64,000 bases of DNA from Tissierella simiarum (GCF_018917865.1 NZ_JAHLPM010000004.1:186001-250000); one strand, 5' to 3'; shown: positions 1 through 8,997, counted from the stretch's first letter. Numbers and translations: made by a program. Notes: generated by a model from the letters alone, not told the origin.

Positions 1-1187
1 TTAATTTTCTTATTCTTCGGTTTAAAATTAAATTCACTAGAATTTTTCTTATCAAAGTCACTATTGTTTCCAACAAAAACTTCAAAGGTTTTAATTTCTA
101 ATCCTGATTCTTTCATTCCTTCTTTTAATTGAATCAGATTTGTTTCTATCAGCTCTTTGGTTCTATAGTTGTCTACCAAAGCCTTAGCTAAAACAACTCC
201 ATCTTCCATTTCAATTTTTAAAACTAATTCCCCTAATATTTCTGGCTTTAATTTAATTTTTATTTCATTTTTTTCTTCATTTAAAGATATTTTTATTTTA
301 TCTACAATTTGCTGAAAAATTTCTCTTCTTTCAACTTGATGAGTTTCTTCTTTTTCTAGCTTAATATCATTATCAAATCCTAGTTTTCCTTTATTAAATA
401 CTGATGACAAGTCTAGTTCCATATCCATATCTACATCTTTTTTTGCGTTTTCTTCTTGATTCGAGTAGTCCTCCTGATTCAAACTATTGCCTTCAGTCAT
501 ACTAATTTGGGATTCTAACTTATTAAACACTTCTCCATCATCAAGCCCAGTATTAGATTTTAATTCTATAGATTTATTTTCTTTATTAATTTCAATTTCT
601 GCTTCTACGTCTTCATTAAGGATATTATCGGTTAAAAGATTTTTGGTTTTGACATCATCAGTTTTTAAGAATTGAGTCATTTCTTCTACTGATGTATTAG
701 ATTTTTTTCCACTTTCTGTGTTCACTGCTAAAACACTATTATGAAGACTTAAATCCATTGCTTCATCTATAGAATTTGATTCTGATATTGTACTTATTGA
801 ATCATCTTGAATAACTAATTCTGTCTCTGATAATTTAAAAACTTCATTATCAATTAATTTTTCTGATTCAACTTCTTCAATACTTCCAGATATCAAGTTA
901 AATAAATTAATTATATTTTCATATCCAGCTGTTTTGTTTTTTTCGTTAAATTCTACTTTGTTTTCTTCTTCATCTACCTTATTAGTTTGTCCTTCATTTG
1001 GATTTAAAGCTGTTTCTTTGCTAGAATTTAAATTATTATCTTTATTTACTTCCTTATTTAAATCCTTAATATTATTATTTGTCGTAGATAAAATATCCAT
1101 AAAATTTTTATCTTTTTGAAGTTTGGCGTTGTTCTTGCTACCTTCAGATTTTAAGGATTGTTTAAAATCCATAATTTTAACTTCCAT
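1..1187 (-). CDS. fliK: Flagellar hook-length control protein FliK (C-terminus cut by window edge)
   Basis: The frame opens with an ATG at 1187 behind AGGAGGTGAG and stays open to the left edge, so the stop lies outside the window; 395 residues are visible. FliK is an exported ruler that measures hook length and switches the type III export gate from hook to filament substrates through FlhB. The first 270 or so residues are Asn/Glu/Ser-rich and poorly conserved, as usual for FliK. From about residue 290 the Flg_hook domain pattern appears (EIKIKLKPEILGEL, then KIEMEDG and LIQLKEGMKESGLE). It is the last gene seen in the flg/fli operon, 14 bases after the MotE-like gene. The family call rests on the C-terminal domain plus gene order. 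Confidence 0.88.
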   Translation of the reverse strand, partial: MEVKIMDFKQSLKSEGSKNNAKLQKDKNFMDILSTTNNNIKDLNKEVNKDNNLNSSKETALNPNEGQTNKVDEEENKVEFNEKNKTAGYENIINLFNLISGSIEEVESEKLIDNEVFKLSETELVIQDDSISTISESNSIDEAMDLSLHNSVLAVNTESGKKSNTSVEEMTQFLKTDDVKTKNLLTDNILNEDVEAEIEINKENKSIELKSNTGLDDGEVFNKLESQISMTEGNSLNQEDYSNQEENAKKDVDMDMELDLSSVFNKGKLGFDNDIKLEKEETHQVERREIFQQIVDKIKISLNEEKNEIKIKLKPEILGELVLKIEMEDGVVLAKALVDNYRTKELIETNLIQLKEGMKESGLEIKTFEVFVGNNSDFDKKNSSEFNFKPKNKKI

Positions 1188-1201
1188 GTTCTCACCTCCT
1201 T

Positions 1202-2458
1202 TTAATTATTTGTATTGGGTTTAGCCAATAGCTGAGTTATTTGGGAAGCTTTATCGGCTTCCATATAATTCAAAACCTTAGATAAGGTTTGATTTTTCAT
1301 TCTAGTTAATACATCTACTATAATCAATCTATCAGATATTTCATATATAGGATTAGCATCTATTTCTAGAGAAGTTACTGTTTTATCATTTACCATCATT
1401 TTTTCAACAATTTTGGCTACTTTATCAGGACCCATTTTTTCATATACGGCTACTAGGTCTGTTATTTTTTGCTGATATTCACTAACAAATTCAATAGATC
1501 TGCTTATTTCTGGGGCAATAGATATCTCATCTTTATTTAATTCTTCTTCCCTTCTAATAGCTGAAAATAATTCTTCAGTAAAATTCTCATCATTGATCTT
1601 TGAAAGTATTTCTGCTGATTTTAAAATAGACAAATTCTTATAAACCTTTGCCAGTTGATTTATAGAATATCCTTCAGTATTCCCGATTTCCTTAATAGCT
1701 ATATCCACTGGTTTAGCCTCATAAAGTTTTGCAAGATCTTCAAGTTTATTTTCTTCTATGGTTTTCTTTAAAATTGCGGCTTCTACATTAGAACTTTTTT
1801 TAGGATCAAAGGAACCTAAAACTTGATCTTTTATTCTTGGATCTATGTAATATAAAATTTCAGCAGTTTTATCTTCTCTCATAAAATATAAGATTTTACT
1901 TAAATTATTTATATAATCCATTTCTCCTTCATATCTTTTTTCAACTTCTTTAATTGTAATCAATAAATCTTGTTTATCTAACCTAGATGCTTCTGCGAGA
2001 ATTTCATTTTCTTTTTCTTTTTGGACTTCATCATAAATAGAAAATAATAAATCCTTTCTTAATTCAATGTTCCTAACTTTTCCTACTATATCCTCAGTTT
2101 TAGACGAAGTTATAGAGTTCATTATCTTAATAATATCTACATATAGCTCCTCATCATTTTTTTTAATAATATATATCTTATCAGCAGCTATATTGGTATC
2201 TAGATTTAAATAATAATTAGCTAAATAAGTTTTTTTGTCAATCCTTTCTGTTTCTGTAGGATAATTTCTAAAATAATCACCCAGAGCCCCCGGAGTCTTT
2301 CCTAGTGCATTATTAACTTTATTTTTGAAAGTTTTATTGTTAAAATACACAACACTAATAATAGTCAAAGGAACTATAATGACTGAAACAATCACTATCA
2401 TGATTATTTTATACACCTTTTTTCTCTTACTAGTTTCTTTTAAGCTTTCACTGTCCAT
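1202..2458 (-). CDS. MotE/YlxF-like flagellar membrane protein with repeated MgtE-N-type helical units
   Basis: This 418-residue protein lies between fliJ and fliK, the position of ylxF in Bacillus. It starts with ATG behind GGGGGA. A basic stretch (KETSKRKK) is followed by one membrane helix at about residues 16-40; the rest is predicted helical and extracytoplasmic. The C-terminal half repeats a motif of the MgtE N-terminal domain type, roughly L-x-K-x-Y/L-x-x-M-x-x-x-K-x-A-x-I-L, visible near residues 190, 270, 345 and 390 (LSKILYFMREDKTAEIL, LAKVYKNLSILKSAEIL, LVAVYEKMGPDKVAKIV, TLSKVLNYMEADKASQI). MotE proteins chaperone or stabilise motor proteins in other bacteria and usually have about 200 residues, so this one is about double length. 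A role in motor or export assembly is inferred from position and domain; no catalytic motif is visible. Confidence 0.7.
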   Translation of the reverse strand: MDSESLKETSKRKKVYKIIMIVIVSVIIVPLTIISVVYFNNKTFKNKVNNALGKTPGALGDYFRNYPTETERIDKKTYLANYYLNLDTNIAADKIYIIKKNDEELYVDIIKIMNSITSSKTEDIVGKVRNIELRKDLLFSIYDEVQKEKENEILAEASRLDKQDLLITIKEVEKRYEGEMDYINNLSKILYFMREDKTAEILYYIDPRIKDQVLGSFDPKKSSNVEAAILKKTIEENKLEDLAKLYEAKPVDIAIKEIGNTEGYSINQLAKVYKNLSILKSAEILSKINDENFTEELFSAIRREEELNKDEISIAPEISRSIEFVSEYQQKITDLVAVYEKMGPDKVAKIVEKMMVNDKTVTSLEIDANPIYEISDRLIIVDVLTRMKNQTLSKVLNYMEADKASQITQLLAKPNTNN

Positions 2459-2470
2459 TTAAGATTCCCC

Positions 2471-2911
2471 CTATTGTTGGGTAGTTATATTATAACTAAC
2501 TATAGAATCCAACAATTTTTCTTCTACTTTTTTTGCTTCGTATACATATTGCTTATAATCATTTTCTTTTAGCTTCTCAAATACTTTTTTCTCTTTCATA
2601 GCTTCCATCAATTCTTCTTTAGCTATTTCTAATTTTGTCTTAGTCTCATCAATGATTTCTTCTTGTTTTGATATAGTATCATTGATATCATTTAAATAAC
2701 TATTATACATTTTTAGATGACCAACGCTAATTTTTTGTATAGATTTGTTCTTTTCCATAATTAGATTTTCTTTGCAATGATTATATTCCAAAAGCATTTC
2801 TTCTTCTCTATTTAATCTCTGTTGTAAATCCCCATATTGAGACTTTTTGTAATCTTCTACAGTTTTTTTGTAGTTTAAAACCCTTTCAAATTTGAAGTTA
2901 TAACCTTTCAA
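2471..2911 (-). CDS. fliJ: Flagellar export protein FliJ
   Basis: This 146-residue, almost entirely coiled-coil protein starts with FKFERVLNYKK, close to the FliJ consensus F-x-L-x-x-L-L-x-x-x. FliJ is the central stalk-like component of the flagellar export ATPase; it sits in the FliI hexamer and contacts FlhA. The start is TTG at 2911, eight bases after GGAGGG. It follows fliI by 15 bases and precedes the MotE-like gene by 12, matching the usual fliH-fliI-fliJ order. The sequence is weakly conserved in this family, so the call leans on length, heptad pattern, N-terminal motif and context. Confidence 0.88.
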   Translation of the reverse strand: MKGYNFKFERVLNYKKTVEDYKKSQYGDLQQRLNREEEMLLEYNHCKENLIMEKNKSIQKISVGHLKMYNSYLNDINDTISKQEEIIDETKTKLEIAKEELMEAMKEKKVFEKLKENDYKQYVYEAKKVEEKLLDSIVSYNITTQQ

Positions 2912-2926
2912 AATTATTTCCCTCCA

Positions 2927-4267
2927 TTAATTAAATTGGGTTGTTTTTTCATAAATATTGCTCATTATAGATAAGGTTTCTTCAAAAGATGGTGATATGG
3001 ATACTTGTTGTTTTAATAACCCATTTATATCATCTATTAATTCAATGGCAGTATCTATTTTTTTATTTGAACCTCTTTTATATGCACCAATATTTATCAA
3101 GTCTTCAGATTCTTTATATACAGCCATAATATCTTTAATAGAATTAGACATTTTTATATGCTCAGGACTAACAATGTTAGGCATAACCCTGCTAATGCTC
3201 GCCAATACATCAATTGCTGGATAATGGTTTAAATTAGCCAAGTTTCTAGATAGAACTATGTGTCCATCTAATATCCCTCTTACAGTATCTGTTACTGGCT
3301 CAGTTAAATCGTCTCCATCTACCAAAACGGTGTACAATCCAGTTATTGTTCCCTTGTCTGAAGCTCCTGTTCTCTCTAAAAGTCTAGGCATCATAGCAAA
3401 TACAGAAGGAGTAAAACCTCTTGTAACAGGAGGCTCTCCAATAGCCAAACCTATTTCTCGTTGAGCCATAGCAAATCTAGTTAACGAGTCCATTAATAAC
3501 ATCACATTTAATCCTTTATCCCTAAAATATTCTGCAATAGCAGTGGTTACCATAGCACCCTTAACTCTTACTAAAGCTGGTTGATCGGAAGTTACTACTA
3601 CTACAACAGATTTCTTGAGGCCTTCTTCTTTTAAATCATTTTCTATAAATTCTCTTACTTCTCTACCCCTCTCACCTATTAATCCAATTACATTGACATC
3701 AGCAGTACTATTTCTCGAAATCATACCCATAAGGGTACTTTTTCCAACTCCACTTCCTGCAAATATACCTACTCTTTGTCCCTTGCCACAGGTGAGAAGT
3801 CCATCTATTGCTTTTACTCCTACAGATAAGGGCTCTGTAATTACCTGTCGATCTAAAGGATTAGGCGGATTATTGGATACAGGATAAAATTTATTTGTTC
3901 TAATAGGCCCTAGATCATCCATAGGATTTCCTAATCCATCCAAAATTCTTCCTATTAGCTCTTCGCCTACATTTACCCTTAAAGTCTTTCCACTCCCTAC
4001 TACAGTACTACCACTGGCAATACCTTCCATTTCACCTAAGGGCATGAGTAAAATCTTATCTTCTTTAAACCCAACAACTTCAGCTAATACAGGCGTATTC
4101 CTATTATGAGGATATATATAACACAGTTCTCCAATAGTAGCCATGGGTCCATTTGATTCAATAGTAAGTCCTGTTACTTTAGTAATTTTTCCTGTATATT
4201 TCATAAACCTCTTATCTTTAACTGCATTAATATACTTTTTCAAATTAACAGATTGTTCCATAGTCAT
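2927..4267 (-). CDS. fliI: Flagellum-specific export ATPase FliI
   Basis: FliI is the F1-beta-like ATPase that powers or primes export of flagellar subunits through the type III gate. The Walker A loop AGSGVGKS is at about residues 170-177, followed by the family motif GLIGERGREVREF and by Walker B LLMDSLTRFAMAQREI. An N-terminal beta-barrel-like region and a C-terminal helical region complete the usual length of about 446 residues. The chosen ATG at 4267 overlaps the fliH stop as TGATG, indicating translational coupling; an in-frame ATG two codons downstream (4261) is possible. Downstream is fliJ. Confidence 0.97.
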   Translation of the reverse strand: MTMEQSVNLKKYINAVKDKRFMKYTGKITKVTGLTIESNGPMATIGELCYIYPHNRNTPVLAEVVGFKEDKILLMPLGEMEGIASGSTVVGSGKTLRVNVGEELIGRILDGLGNPMDDLGPIRTNKFYPVSNNPPNPLDRQVITEPLSVGVKAIDGLLTCGKGQRVGIFAGSGVGKSTLMGMISRNSTADVNVIGLIGERGREVREFIENDLKEEGLKKSVVVVVTSDQPALVRVKGAMVTTAIAEYFRDKGLNVMLLMDSLTRFAMAQREIGLAIGEPPVTRGFTPSVFAMMPRLLERTGASDKGTITGLYTVLVDGDDLTEPVTDTVRGILDGHIVLSRNLANLNHYPAIDVLASISRVMPNIVSPEHIKMSNSIKDIMAVYKESEDLINIGAYKRGSNKKIDTAIELIDDINGLLKQQVSISPSFEETLSIMSNIYEKTTQFN

Positions 4268-5022
4268 CACTCATTATCCAATATAGTATTTAATAGTTCT
4301 TTGACTTCTTCAAGCTGATTTTTTAAGCTTACATCTATATTTCCTTTTGAAGTTTCTAAAATGCAATCGCCTTTATTTAAATTAATATCATATTTTATTT
4401 CTAGATTATTAATTAAACTGGCTTTTGCTAAGATTTCGTCTTTAGACATTTCCAAGACCCCAAAATCTTCTTTAGACGCTATTATAGTAAGATTGTCTGT
4501 TGGATCTAAATTGCTAATACCATTTAGCACAAGAGAAATGATCATCTCATTATCCTTTTCATTTTTTTCATAGAGTACCTTCTGATATATTGTAGTAACC
4601 AACTCAACAATATCTTTTTCCAAATCTTTTAAAAGATCCTTTTTTGTTTCTAAATAACTCTCTTTTATACTTAGGGCTTCTTTTATCAGTTTATCTGACT
4701 CTCGTTTCCCTTCATCATAGCCTTTTTCAAAACCGTCTGAATAACCTATGTCTTTTCCTTCTTTATACCCATTATCTTTTGACTGCTGAAATATTTCTTT
4801 TGATTTATTATGAGCAGAGTTTATTTTTTCTTCATATAGGTTATTTGCTTCTGTTATAATGGTTGCAGACCTTTCTTCCGCCTGCTTTATAAGAATTTCA
4901 CATTCTTTTTTTACTTCTTCAATTAAAACATCTTTTATTTGCTGATTTTCTTTATCTTCATCTTTTATAGAAGGAATGTCTTCTTTCTCCACCACTCTAA
5001 AGGATTTTATAACATTAGACAA
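4267..5022 (-). CDS. fliH: Flagellar assembly protein FliH
   Basis: FliH is the peripheral stalk that binds FliI and anchors it to the C-ring. This 251-residue protein has a charged N-terminus, a long helical middle (about 30-135) containing a glycine repeat GYKEGKDIGYSDGFEKGYDE typical of FliH-type GxxxG segments, and a C-terminal V-ATPase-E-like domain (KEDFGVLE, KGDCILETSKGNIDVSL). It starts with TTG at 5022, nine bases after GAGGGG, and overlaps the end of fliG by 8 bases. Its stop overlaps the fliI start. The C-terminal ETSKGNIDVSL stretch is the best family signature. Confidence 0.93.
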   Translation of the reverse strand: MSNVIKSFRVVEKEDIPSIKDEDKENQQIKDVLIEEVKKECEILIKQAEERSATIITEANNLYEEKINSAHNKSKEIFQQSKDNGYKEGKDIGYSDGFEKGYDEGKRESDKLIKEALSIKESYLETKKDLLKDLEKDIVELVTTIYQKVLYEKNEKDNEMIISLVLNGISNLDPTDNLTIIASKEDFGVLEMSKDEILAKASLINNLEIKYDINLNKGDCILETSKGNIDVSLKNQLEEVKELLNTILDNE

Positions 5023-6019
5023 TTATTTCATCCCCTCCTCTAGGAGTAATAATCTCTCCATCCTCTTCAAGCTTCCTAATAACATTAACAATATTTTGCT
5101 GTGCATCCTCAATATCTCTAATACGAACTGGTCCCATAAACTCAATATCTTCTTTAATCATTTCAACTAGACGTTTAGACATATTTGAAAATATAAGTTC
5201 TTTAACTTCTTCACTTGCTCCTTTAAGAGCAATCGCCCACTGAGAATTGTCAATTTCTCTAATGATTCTTTGTATACTTCTATTATCCAGAGTTATTATA
5301 TCTTCAAATACAAACATCCTTCTTCTAATTTCTTCACTTAATTCTGCATCTTTAATATCCAGCTCTTCCATAATATATTTTTCTGTTCCTCTATCAACTG
5401 AATTAAGAATATCCACCACAGCTTGTACGCCTCCTGTTGTAGTAAAATCTTGAGATAAGATATTAGAAAACTTACTTTCTAAAACTCGTTCAATCTCTTT
5501 TACAACTTCTGGAGAAGTCCTATCCATTATGGCAATCCTACGCGTAACATCTGCCTGTTTTTCCTGTGACAGACTAGACAATATTTGTGCTGATTGAGCT
5601 GGACTTAAATATGATAAAATTAAAGCTATTGTTTGAGGATGTTCATTTTGTATGTAATTCAAAAGCTGATTAGGATCAGCCTTTCTAATAAATTCAAAAG
5701 GTCTCACATGTAAAGATGATGTTAGTTTATTTATTATATCCACAGCCTTATCTGCACCTAAAGCTCTTTCTAAGACTTCCTTGGCATAGTTAATACCACC
5801 TTCAGAGATATACTCTTGAGCAAGACATATTTGATAAAAATCCTCTATTACCTGCTGTTTTTCTTCAGGAGAAACCATTCTCATATTAGCTATTTGTAGA
5901 GTTAACTCTTCCATTTCATCTTCATTTAAATGTTTGAAAATCTCTGCAGACTTTTGAGGTCCTAATGCTATTAGTAAAATAGCTGCCTTTTCCTTCCCAG
6001 TAAATTGTCTTTTTGACAT
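5015..6019 (-). CDS. fliG: Flagellar motor switch protein FliG
   Basis: FliG is the rotor protein that joins the MS ring to the C ring and contacts the stator for torque. The protein has the standard length of 334 residues. It begins with GKEKAAILLIALGPQKSAEIFKHL, has the middle-domain EHPQTIALIL motif at about residue 127, and a charged C-terminal torque helix region (SKRLVEMIKEDIEFMGPVR) ending in a REVEDAQ-like stretch (RIRDIEDAQQ). ATG at 6019 is preceded by TAGGAG. It is 12 bases after fliF and overlaps fliH by 8 bases. Confidence 0.98.
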   Translation of the reverse strand: MSKRQFTGKEKAAILLIALGPQKSAEIFKHLNEDEMEELTLQIANMRMVSPEEKQQVIEDFYQICLAQEYISEGGINYAKEVLERALGADKAVDIINKLTSSLHVRPFEFIRKADPNQLLNYIQNEHPQTIALILSYLSPAQSAQILSSLSQEKQADVTRRIAIMDRTSPEVVKEIERVLESKFSNILSQDFTTTGGVQAVVDILNSVDRGTEKYIMEELDIKDAELSEEIRRRMFVFEDIITLDNRSIQRIIREIDNSQWAIALKGASEEVKELIFSNMSKRLVEMIKEDIEFMGPVRIRDIEDAQQNIVNVIRKLEEDGEIITPRGGDEIIV

Positions 6020-6031
6020 CTTGAATCGCTC

Positions 6032-7549
6032 CTATTCATTTAACCAAGATCTAAGCAATTGGGCAACTGAATCTGGTTTCATTTCTATAAATTTATCAAT
6101 TTGAGCCTTCATTTTAGACTCTTCAGCTTCAAAATTCAAATCTTCAACTTCTGCTTGTATTAAAGTTTTCTCTTCAAGCACTCTTTCAAGTTCATCCATC
6201 TTGGATTTCTTTCTTCTTACTAATACATACCCAGTTGTACCACCAGCTAATAAAGCAACTATTAAACCAATTCCTAACCAATTTAGTCCTTTATCCGCTT
6301 TAGTTCCTACAGGCATTTCCTGTCTTGTAAACCTTTCAGCTCTAACTTGAACTTGCTTTGTATCTAATCCTGTTGCCGCATAAATTAAATCAGCAATTTC
6401 TTTCTCCCTTTCTGGAGTTAATTCTCCATCAGCTAAAGTATCCTTATTAATCAAAACAGCAACAGTAATTGTTTCTACTTGACCAGGGGCCTTTTTAATT
6501 TCTTTATTAATTTCATTTAATTCATTGTTTATAATACGGCTTACCTTATCATATCTACTATTACCGTCTTCAACCATTTGATAATCTTCTACAGGATTAG
6601 TTGTTTCTCCAGGTACGCCTCCCGTTCCACCACCTACCATATGTTCTTCAACTTCTTCTAAAGATCTTATTAGCCCCTCTTCATTTCCTTCAATAGGTGG
6701 AGCAAATTCTACAATAGTAGTTCTTTCACTATCAAAATTAATTTTCACACTAGCTCTTATATCAACGTTACCATAACCAAATACATTCTCTAAAAATCTT
6801 TTAATACTTTCATTAATTCTCAACTCTAAATTTTGTTTTATGGTAAACTGATCTGTCATAACAAAGTCTGCCCCATCTTGTTCCTCTGTCAATAATTTCC
6901 CTTCATCGTCTATAACTAGTACATTTTCTATATCCATACTTATAGATCCTGCAACTAAATTTTTAATAGCGTTTACTTTTTCTCCAGACAAAGGTCTATT
7001 ATCATCTTTTTTAATAAAAACAGAAGCTGTAGTCTGCTCTTTTTTATCACTAAGTACAAAATTGGTGTCTTCTTTTTCATCAATATATACCGTTGCACTT
7101 TCAATTCCATCTATCTCAGATATAGTTGCAGATAATTCACTTTGTAATGCATATTTCATTCTTTGTTTTTTATCGTAATCTGTCATGGTCCAACTGCTGT
7201 CATTAAAAGCATCCATAAAACTGTAACCTTCTTTTGGCAATCCATAAGAAGCAAGTTCAATTTTAACTTTATTTTTCACTTCAGAAGGAACTAAAATACT
7301 ACTGTCATTCTCTCCCGTTTTCCATTTCACATTCATTTCATCAAGTTTTTTGGTAACTTGTGCTGTATCTTTTAGTGTTAAGTTTTCATATAGCACTTCG
7401 TATTTAGGCCTTGTAAAAATTAAAATCAATATAGTTACAGTCAATATAATCAGTAAGCCTATAATTCCTAATTTTATCTTTTTCTTCTTATCCATTTCCT
7501 GCCAGAAACTATTAAGTTGCTGTCTTACTTGCTGTATTGTTTCTCCCAC
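6032..7549 (-). CDS. fliF: Flagellar MS-ring protein FliF
   Basis: FliF forms the membrane MS ring that houses the export gate. The roughly 505-residue protein has a membrane helix at about 27-47 (IKLGIIGLLIILTVTIL), two periplasmic ring-building domains with the YscJ-like YEVLYENLTLKDTAQV region, a Gly/Pro-rich loop near residue 310, a second helix at about 423-445 and a cytoplasmic tail ending in MKPDSVAQLLRSWLNE, the segment that binds FliG. I chose GTG at 7549, seven bases after GAGG; the adjacent TTG at 7552 is an alternative. The gene lies between fliE and fliG, as expected. Confidence 0.97.
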   Translation of the reverse strand: MGETIQQVRQQLNSFWQEMDKKKKIKLGIIGLLIILTVTILILIFTRPKYEVLYENLTLKDTAQVTKKLDEMNVKWKTGENDSSILVPSEVKNKVKIELASYGLPKEGYSFMDAFNDSSWTMTDYDKKQRMKYALQSELSATISEIDGIESATVYIDEKEDTNFVLSDKKEQTTASVFIKKDDNRPLSGEKVNAIKNLVAGSISMDIENVLVIDDEGKLLTEEQDGADFVMTDQFTIKQNLELRINESIKRFLENVFGYGNVDIRASVKINFDSERTTIVEFAPPIEGNEEGLIRSLEEVEEHMVGGGTGGVPGETTNPVEDYQMVEDGNSRYDKVSRIINNELNEINKEIKKAPGQVETITVAVLINKDTLADGELTPEREKEIADLIYAATGLDTKQVQVRAERFTRQEMPVGTKADKGLNWLGIGLIVALLAGGTTGYVLVRRKKSKMDELERVLEEKTLIQAEVEDLNFEAEESKMKAQIDKFIEMKPDSVAQLLRSWLNE

Positions 7550-7576
7550 CAAACCACCTCATTCCTTACAGCTTTG

Positions 7577-7873
7577 CTATATTTGTATTCTCATTATTTC
7601 TTTATAAGCTTCAACTACTTTGTTTCTAATACTTAATGTTACCTGCATAGCAGTATTGGCTTTGTCTGATGCAATCATTACGTCGTGGAGATTATCTACA
7701 TCGCCAACTGCTAACATCTTTTTATATTCATCACTTTCAATTTGCATTTCATTTACTTGATTTAAAGCATTTTTTAAAAAAGAACTAAAAGATTCCTTCT
7801 CTTTAGATTTATCTAACTTAATGTCTCCGTAATCTTTAGCGGTTATAATACTATTAAGCCTATTCAGTTCCAA
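7577..7873 (-). CDS. fliE: Flagellar hook-basal body protein FliE
   Basis: FliE is a small axial adaptor that joins the MS ring/export gate to the proximal rod. The length (98 residues) is typical. The C-terminal half carries the family signature: LNQVNEMQIESDEYKKMLAVGD, then DLHDVMIASDKA-like and MQVTLSIRNKVVEAYKEIMRIQ. The start is TTG at 7873, eight bases after AGGAGG. It follows flgC by 5 bases. Confidence 0.97.
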   Translation of the reverse strand: MELNRLNSIITAKDYGDIKLDKSKEKESFSSFLKNALNQVNEMQIESDEYKKMLAVGDVDNLHDVMIASDKANTAMQVTLSIRNKVVEAYKEIMRIQI

Positions 7874-7878
7874 TTATA

Positions 7879-8319
7879 TTACCTCCTGCCAATTTCTAAT
7901 GCTTTTGTTAACATAGCTTTCGATGCATTCATAGCTGTTATATTAGCATCATAAGCTCTTTGTGCACTAATCATATCTACCATCTCTTTCACTATGTCTA
8001 CATTAGGCATCTCTACATAGCCATTTTCATCAGCATCAGGATGTCCCGGCTCATAAACAAGTTTAAAAGGTGTAGTATCTTCTACTATTTTGCTTATTTT
8101 AACTCCGTTTCCATTAGGTTGATTAGTATACTTATTTAAATATTCAGCAAACATCGTGGATTTATTTTCTTTAAAAACTGCCATTTGTCTTCTATAAGGC
8201 ATCCCCCCTGTACTCCTAGTAGTGTTAACATTAGCCATGTTTTTAGATATTATGTCTATCCTAGTTTTTTCAGCAGTAAGAGCTGTTGCGCTAATATTGA
8301 TAGAATTAAAAATACCCAT
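7879..8319 (-). CDS. flgC: Flagellar basal-body rod protein FlgC
   Basis: FlgC is a proximal rod subunit of 146 residues. The N-terminus has the rod/hook signature (SATALTAEKTRIDIISKNMANVNTT) and the C-terminus the paired helix NVDIVKEMVDMISAQRAYDANITAMNASK typical of axial proteins; both form the coiled-coil core of the rod. ATG at 8319 is behind GAGGGGAG. It is 2 bases downstream of flgB and 5 upstream of fliE. Confidence 0.97.
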   Translation of the reverse strand: MGIFNSINISATALTAEKTRIDIISKNMANVNTTRSTGGMPYRRQMAVFKENKSTMFAEYLNKYTNQPNGNGVKISKIVEDTTPFKLVYEPGHPDADENGYVEMPNVDIVKEMVDMISAQRAYDANITAMNASKAMLTKALEIGRR

Positions 8320-8321
8320 AA

Positions 8322-8723
8322 TTATTTACTCCCCTCACTTATAACATTTTTTATTTTGTCAAATTCATTAATAACCTGTCTAATTAAGGCATCATACATT
8401 ATAGTATTTTTAGCCAAATCAGCAGTTTCTGTTTCTATATTTACATTATTCCCGTCAAACCTATAGGAAGTAGACTTGTCTACCATAACTTTAGGGCTAT
8501 ATTCATCTATACCCTTTCCTATATGCTTTTCATTAGTTGTTTTTAAACTTACTCTGTCCTCTGTCATAAATTGTCTTAGTTGATCTTCAAAAGTAACAAC
8601 TGTTCTTTTATAATTTGGAGTGTTTTCATTTGCCATATTATGAACAATTGCTTTATTTCTTTCCCATGTTCCATTTAAAGCTTTGCTAAAAAAATCCACA
8701 TTGTTATAAATACCTTTTAACAT
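8322..8723 (-). CDS. flgB: Flagellar basal-body rod protein FlgB
   Basis: FlgB is the first proximal rod protein and the first gene of the flg/fli operon in this window. The N-terminal motif is WERNKAIVHNMANENTPNYKR. I place the start at the ATG at 8723, behind GTCGAGGTGATTAAT; a longer frame adds 14 residues unlike FlgB. At 133 residues it has family length. It is preceded by an unusual 400-base leader with several inverted repeats (see separate entries). Confidence 0.96.
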   Translation of the reverse strand: MLKGIYNNVDFFSKALNGTWERNKAIVHNMANENTPNYKRTVVTFEDQLRQFMTEDRVSLKTTNEKHIGKGIDEYSPKVMVDKSTSYRFDGNNVNIETETADLAKNTIMYDALIRQVINEFDKIKNVISEGSK

Positions 8724-8784
8724 ATTAATCACCTCGACTTCATTCTTATTAATATAATAGATCAAATTCAGACTTTTTTCTACA

Positions 8785-8864
8785 AATAATGGTAATAAGT
8801 TTTTTTATACAAAATAATAAATCAAAAATCGACATACTTATATTCTATATAATAAACCATTATT
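8785..8864. repeat. 9-base inverted repeat in the flgB leader
   Basis: AATAATGGT at 8785-8793 is exactly complementary to ACCATTATT at 8856-8864. The right arm abuts the longer inverted repeat that begins at 8866. The arms are far apart and AT-rich, so this may be chance. Confidence 0.35.
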
Positions 8865-8865
8865 C

Positions 8866-8958
8866 AACTATTTTAAATATGATTCTTTAATTAATTGCCA
8901 AATCCTTCTAAGGTCCTAGTGAAAAGGAGTGCCATTGAATCATATTTAAAGAATAGTT
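8866..8958. repeat. 20/22-base inverted repeat flanking a 51-base spacer, upstream of flgB
   Basis: The left arm at 8866-8885 reads AACTATTTTAAATATGATTC. The right arm at 8937-8958 reads as its reverse complement with only a two-base insertion. The spacer 8886-8936 is richer in G and C than its surroundings and holds a small nested TCCTT/AAGGA pairing. The repeat could be an RNA stem in the operon leader, or recombination sites for DNA inversion; the sequence alone cannot decide. Confidence 0.75.
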
Positions 8959-8964
8959 TTAAAT

Positions 8965-8997
8965 AGTCTTTATTTTCATGCATTAAAAATAAAGACT
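8965..8997 (-). other. Hairpin (12-bp perfect stem) downstream of codY
   Basis: AGTCTTTATTTT at 8965-8976 pairs perfectly with AAAATAAAGACT at 8986-8997 around a 9-base loop containing TGCAT. The sequence following on the minus strand is only partly U-rich (ATTTAAAAC), so it is a weak terminator candidate or a stable leader hairpin. Confidence 0.5.

Noticed and set aside
8866-8958. c-di-GMP riboswitch in the flgB leader
   Set aside because: The GEMM core blocks (CACGCAAAGG-like and GACGCAAAGCC-like) are absent on the minus strand.
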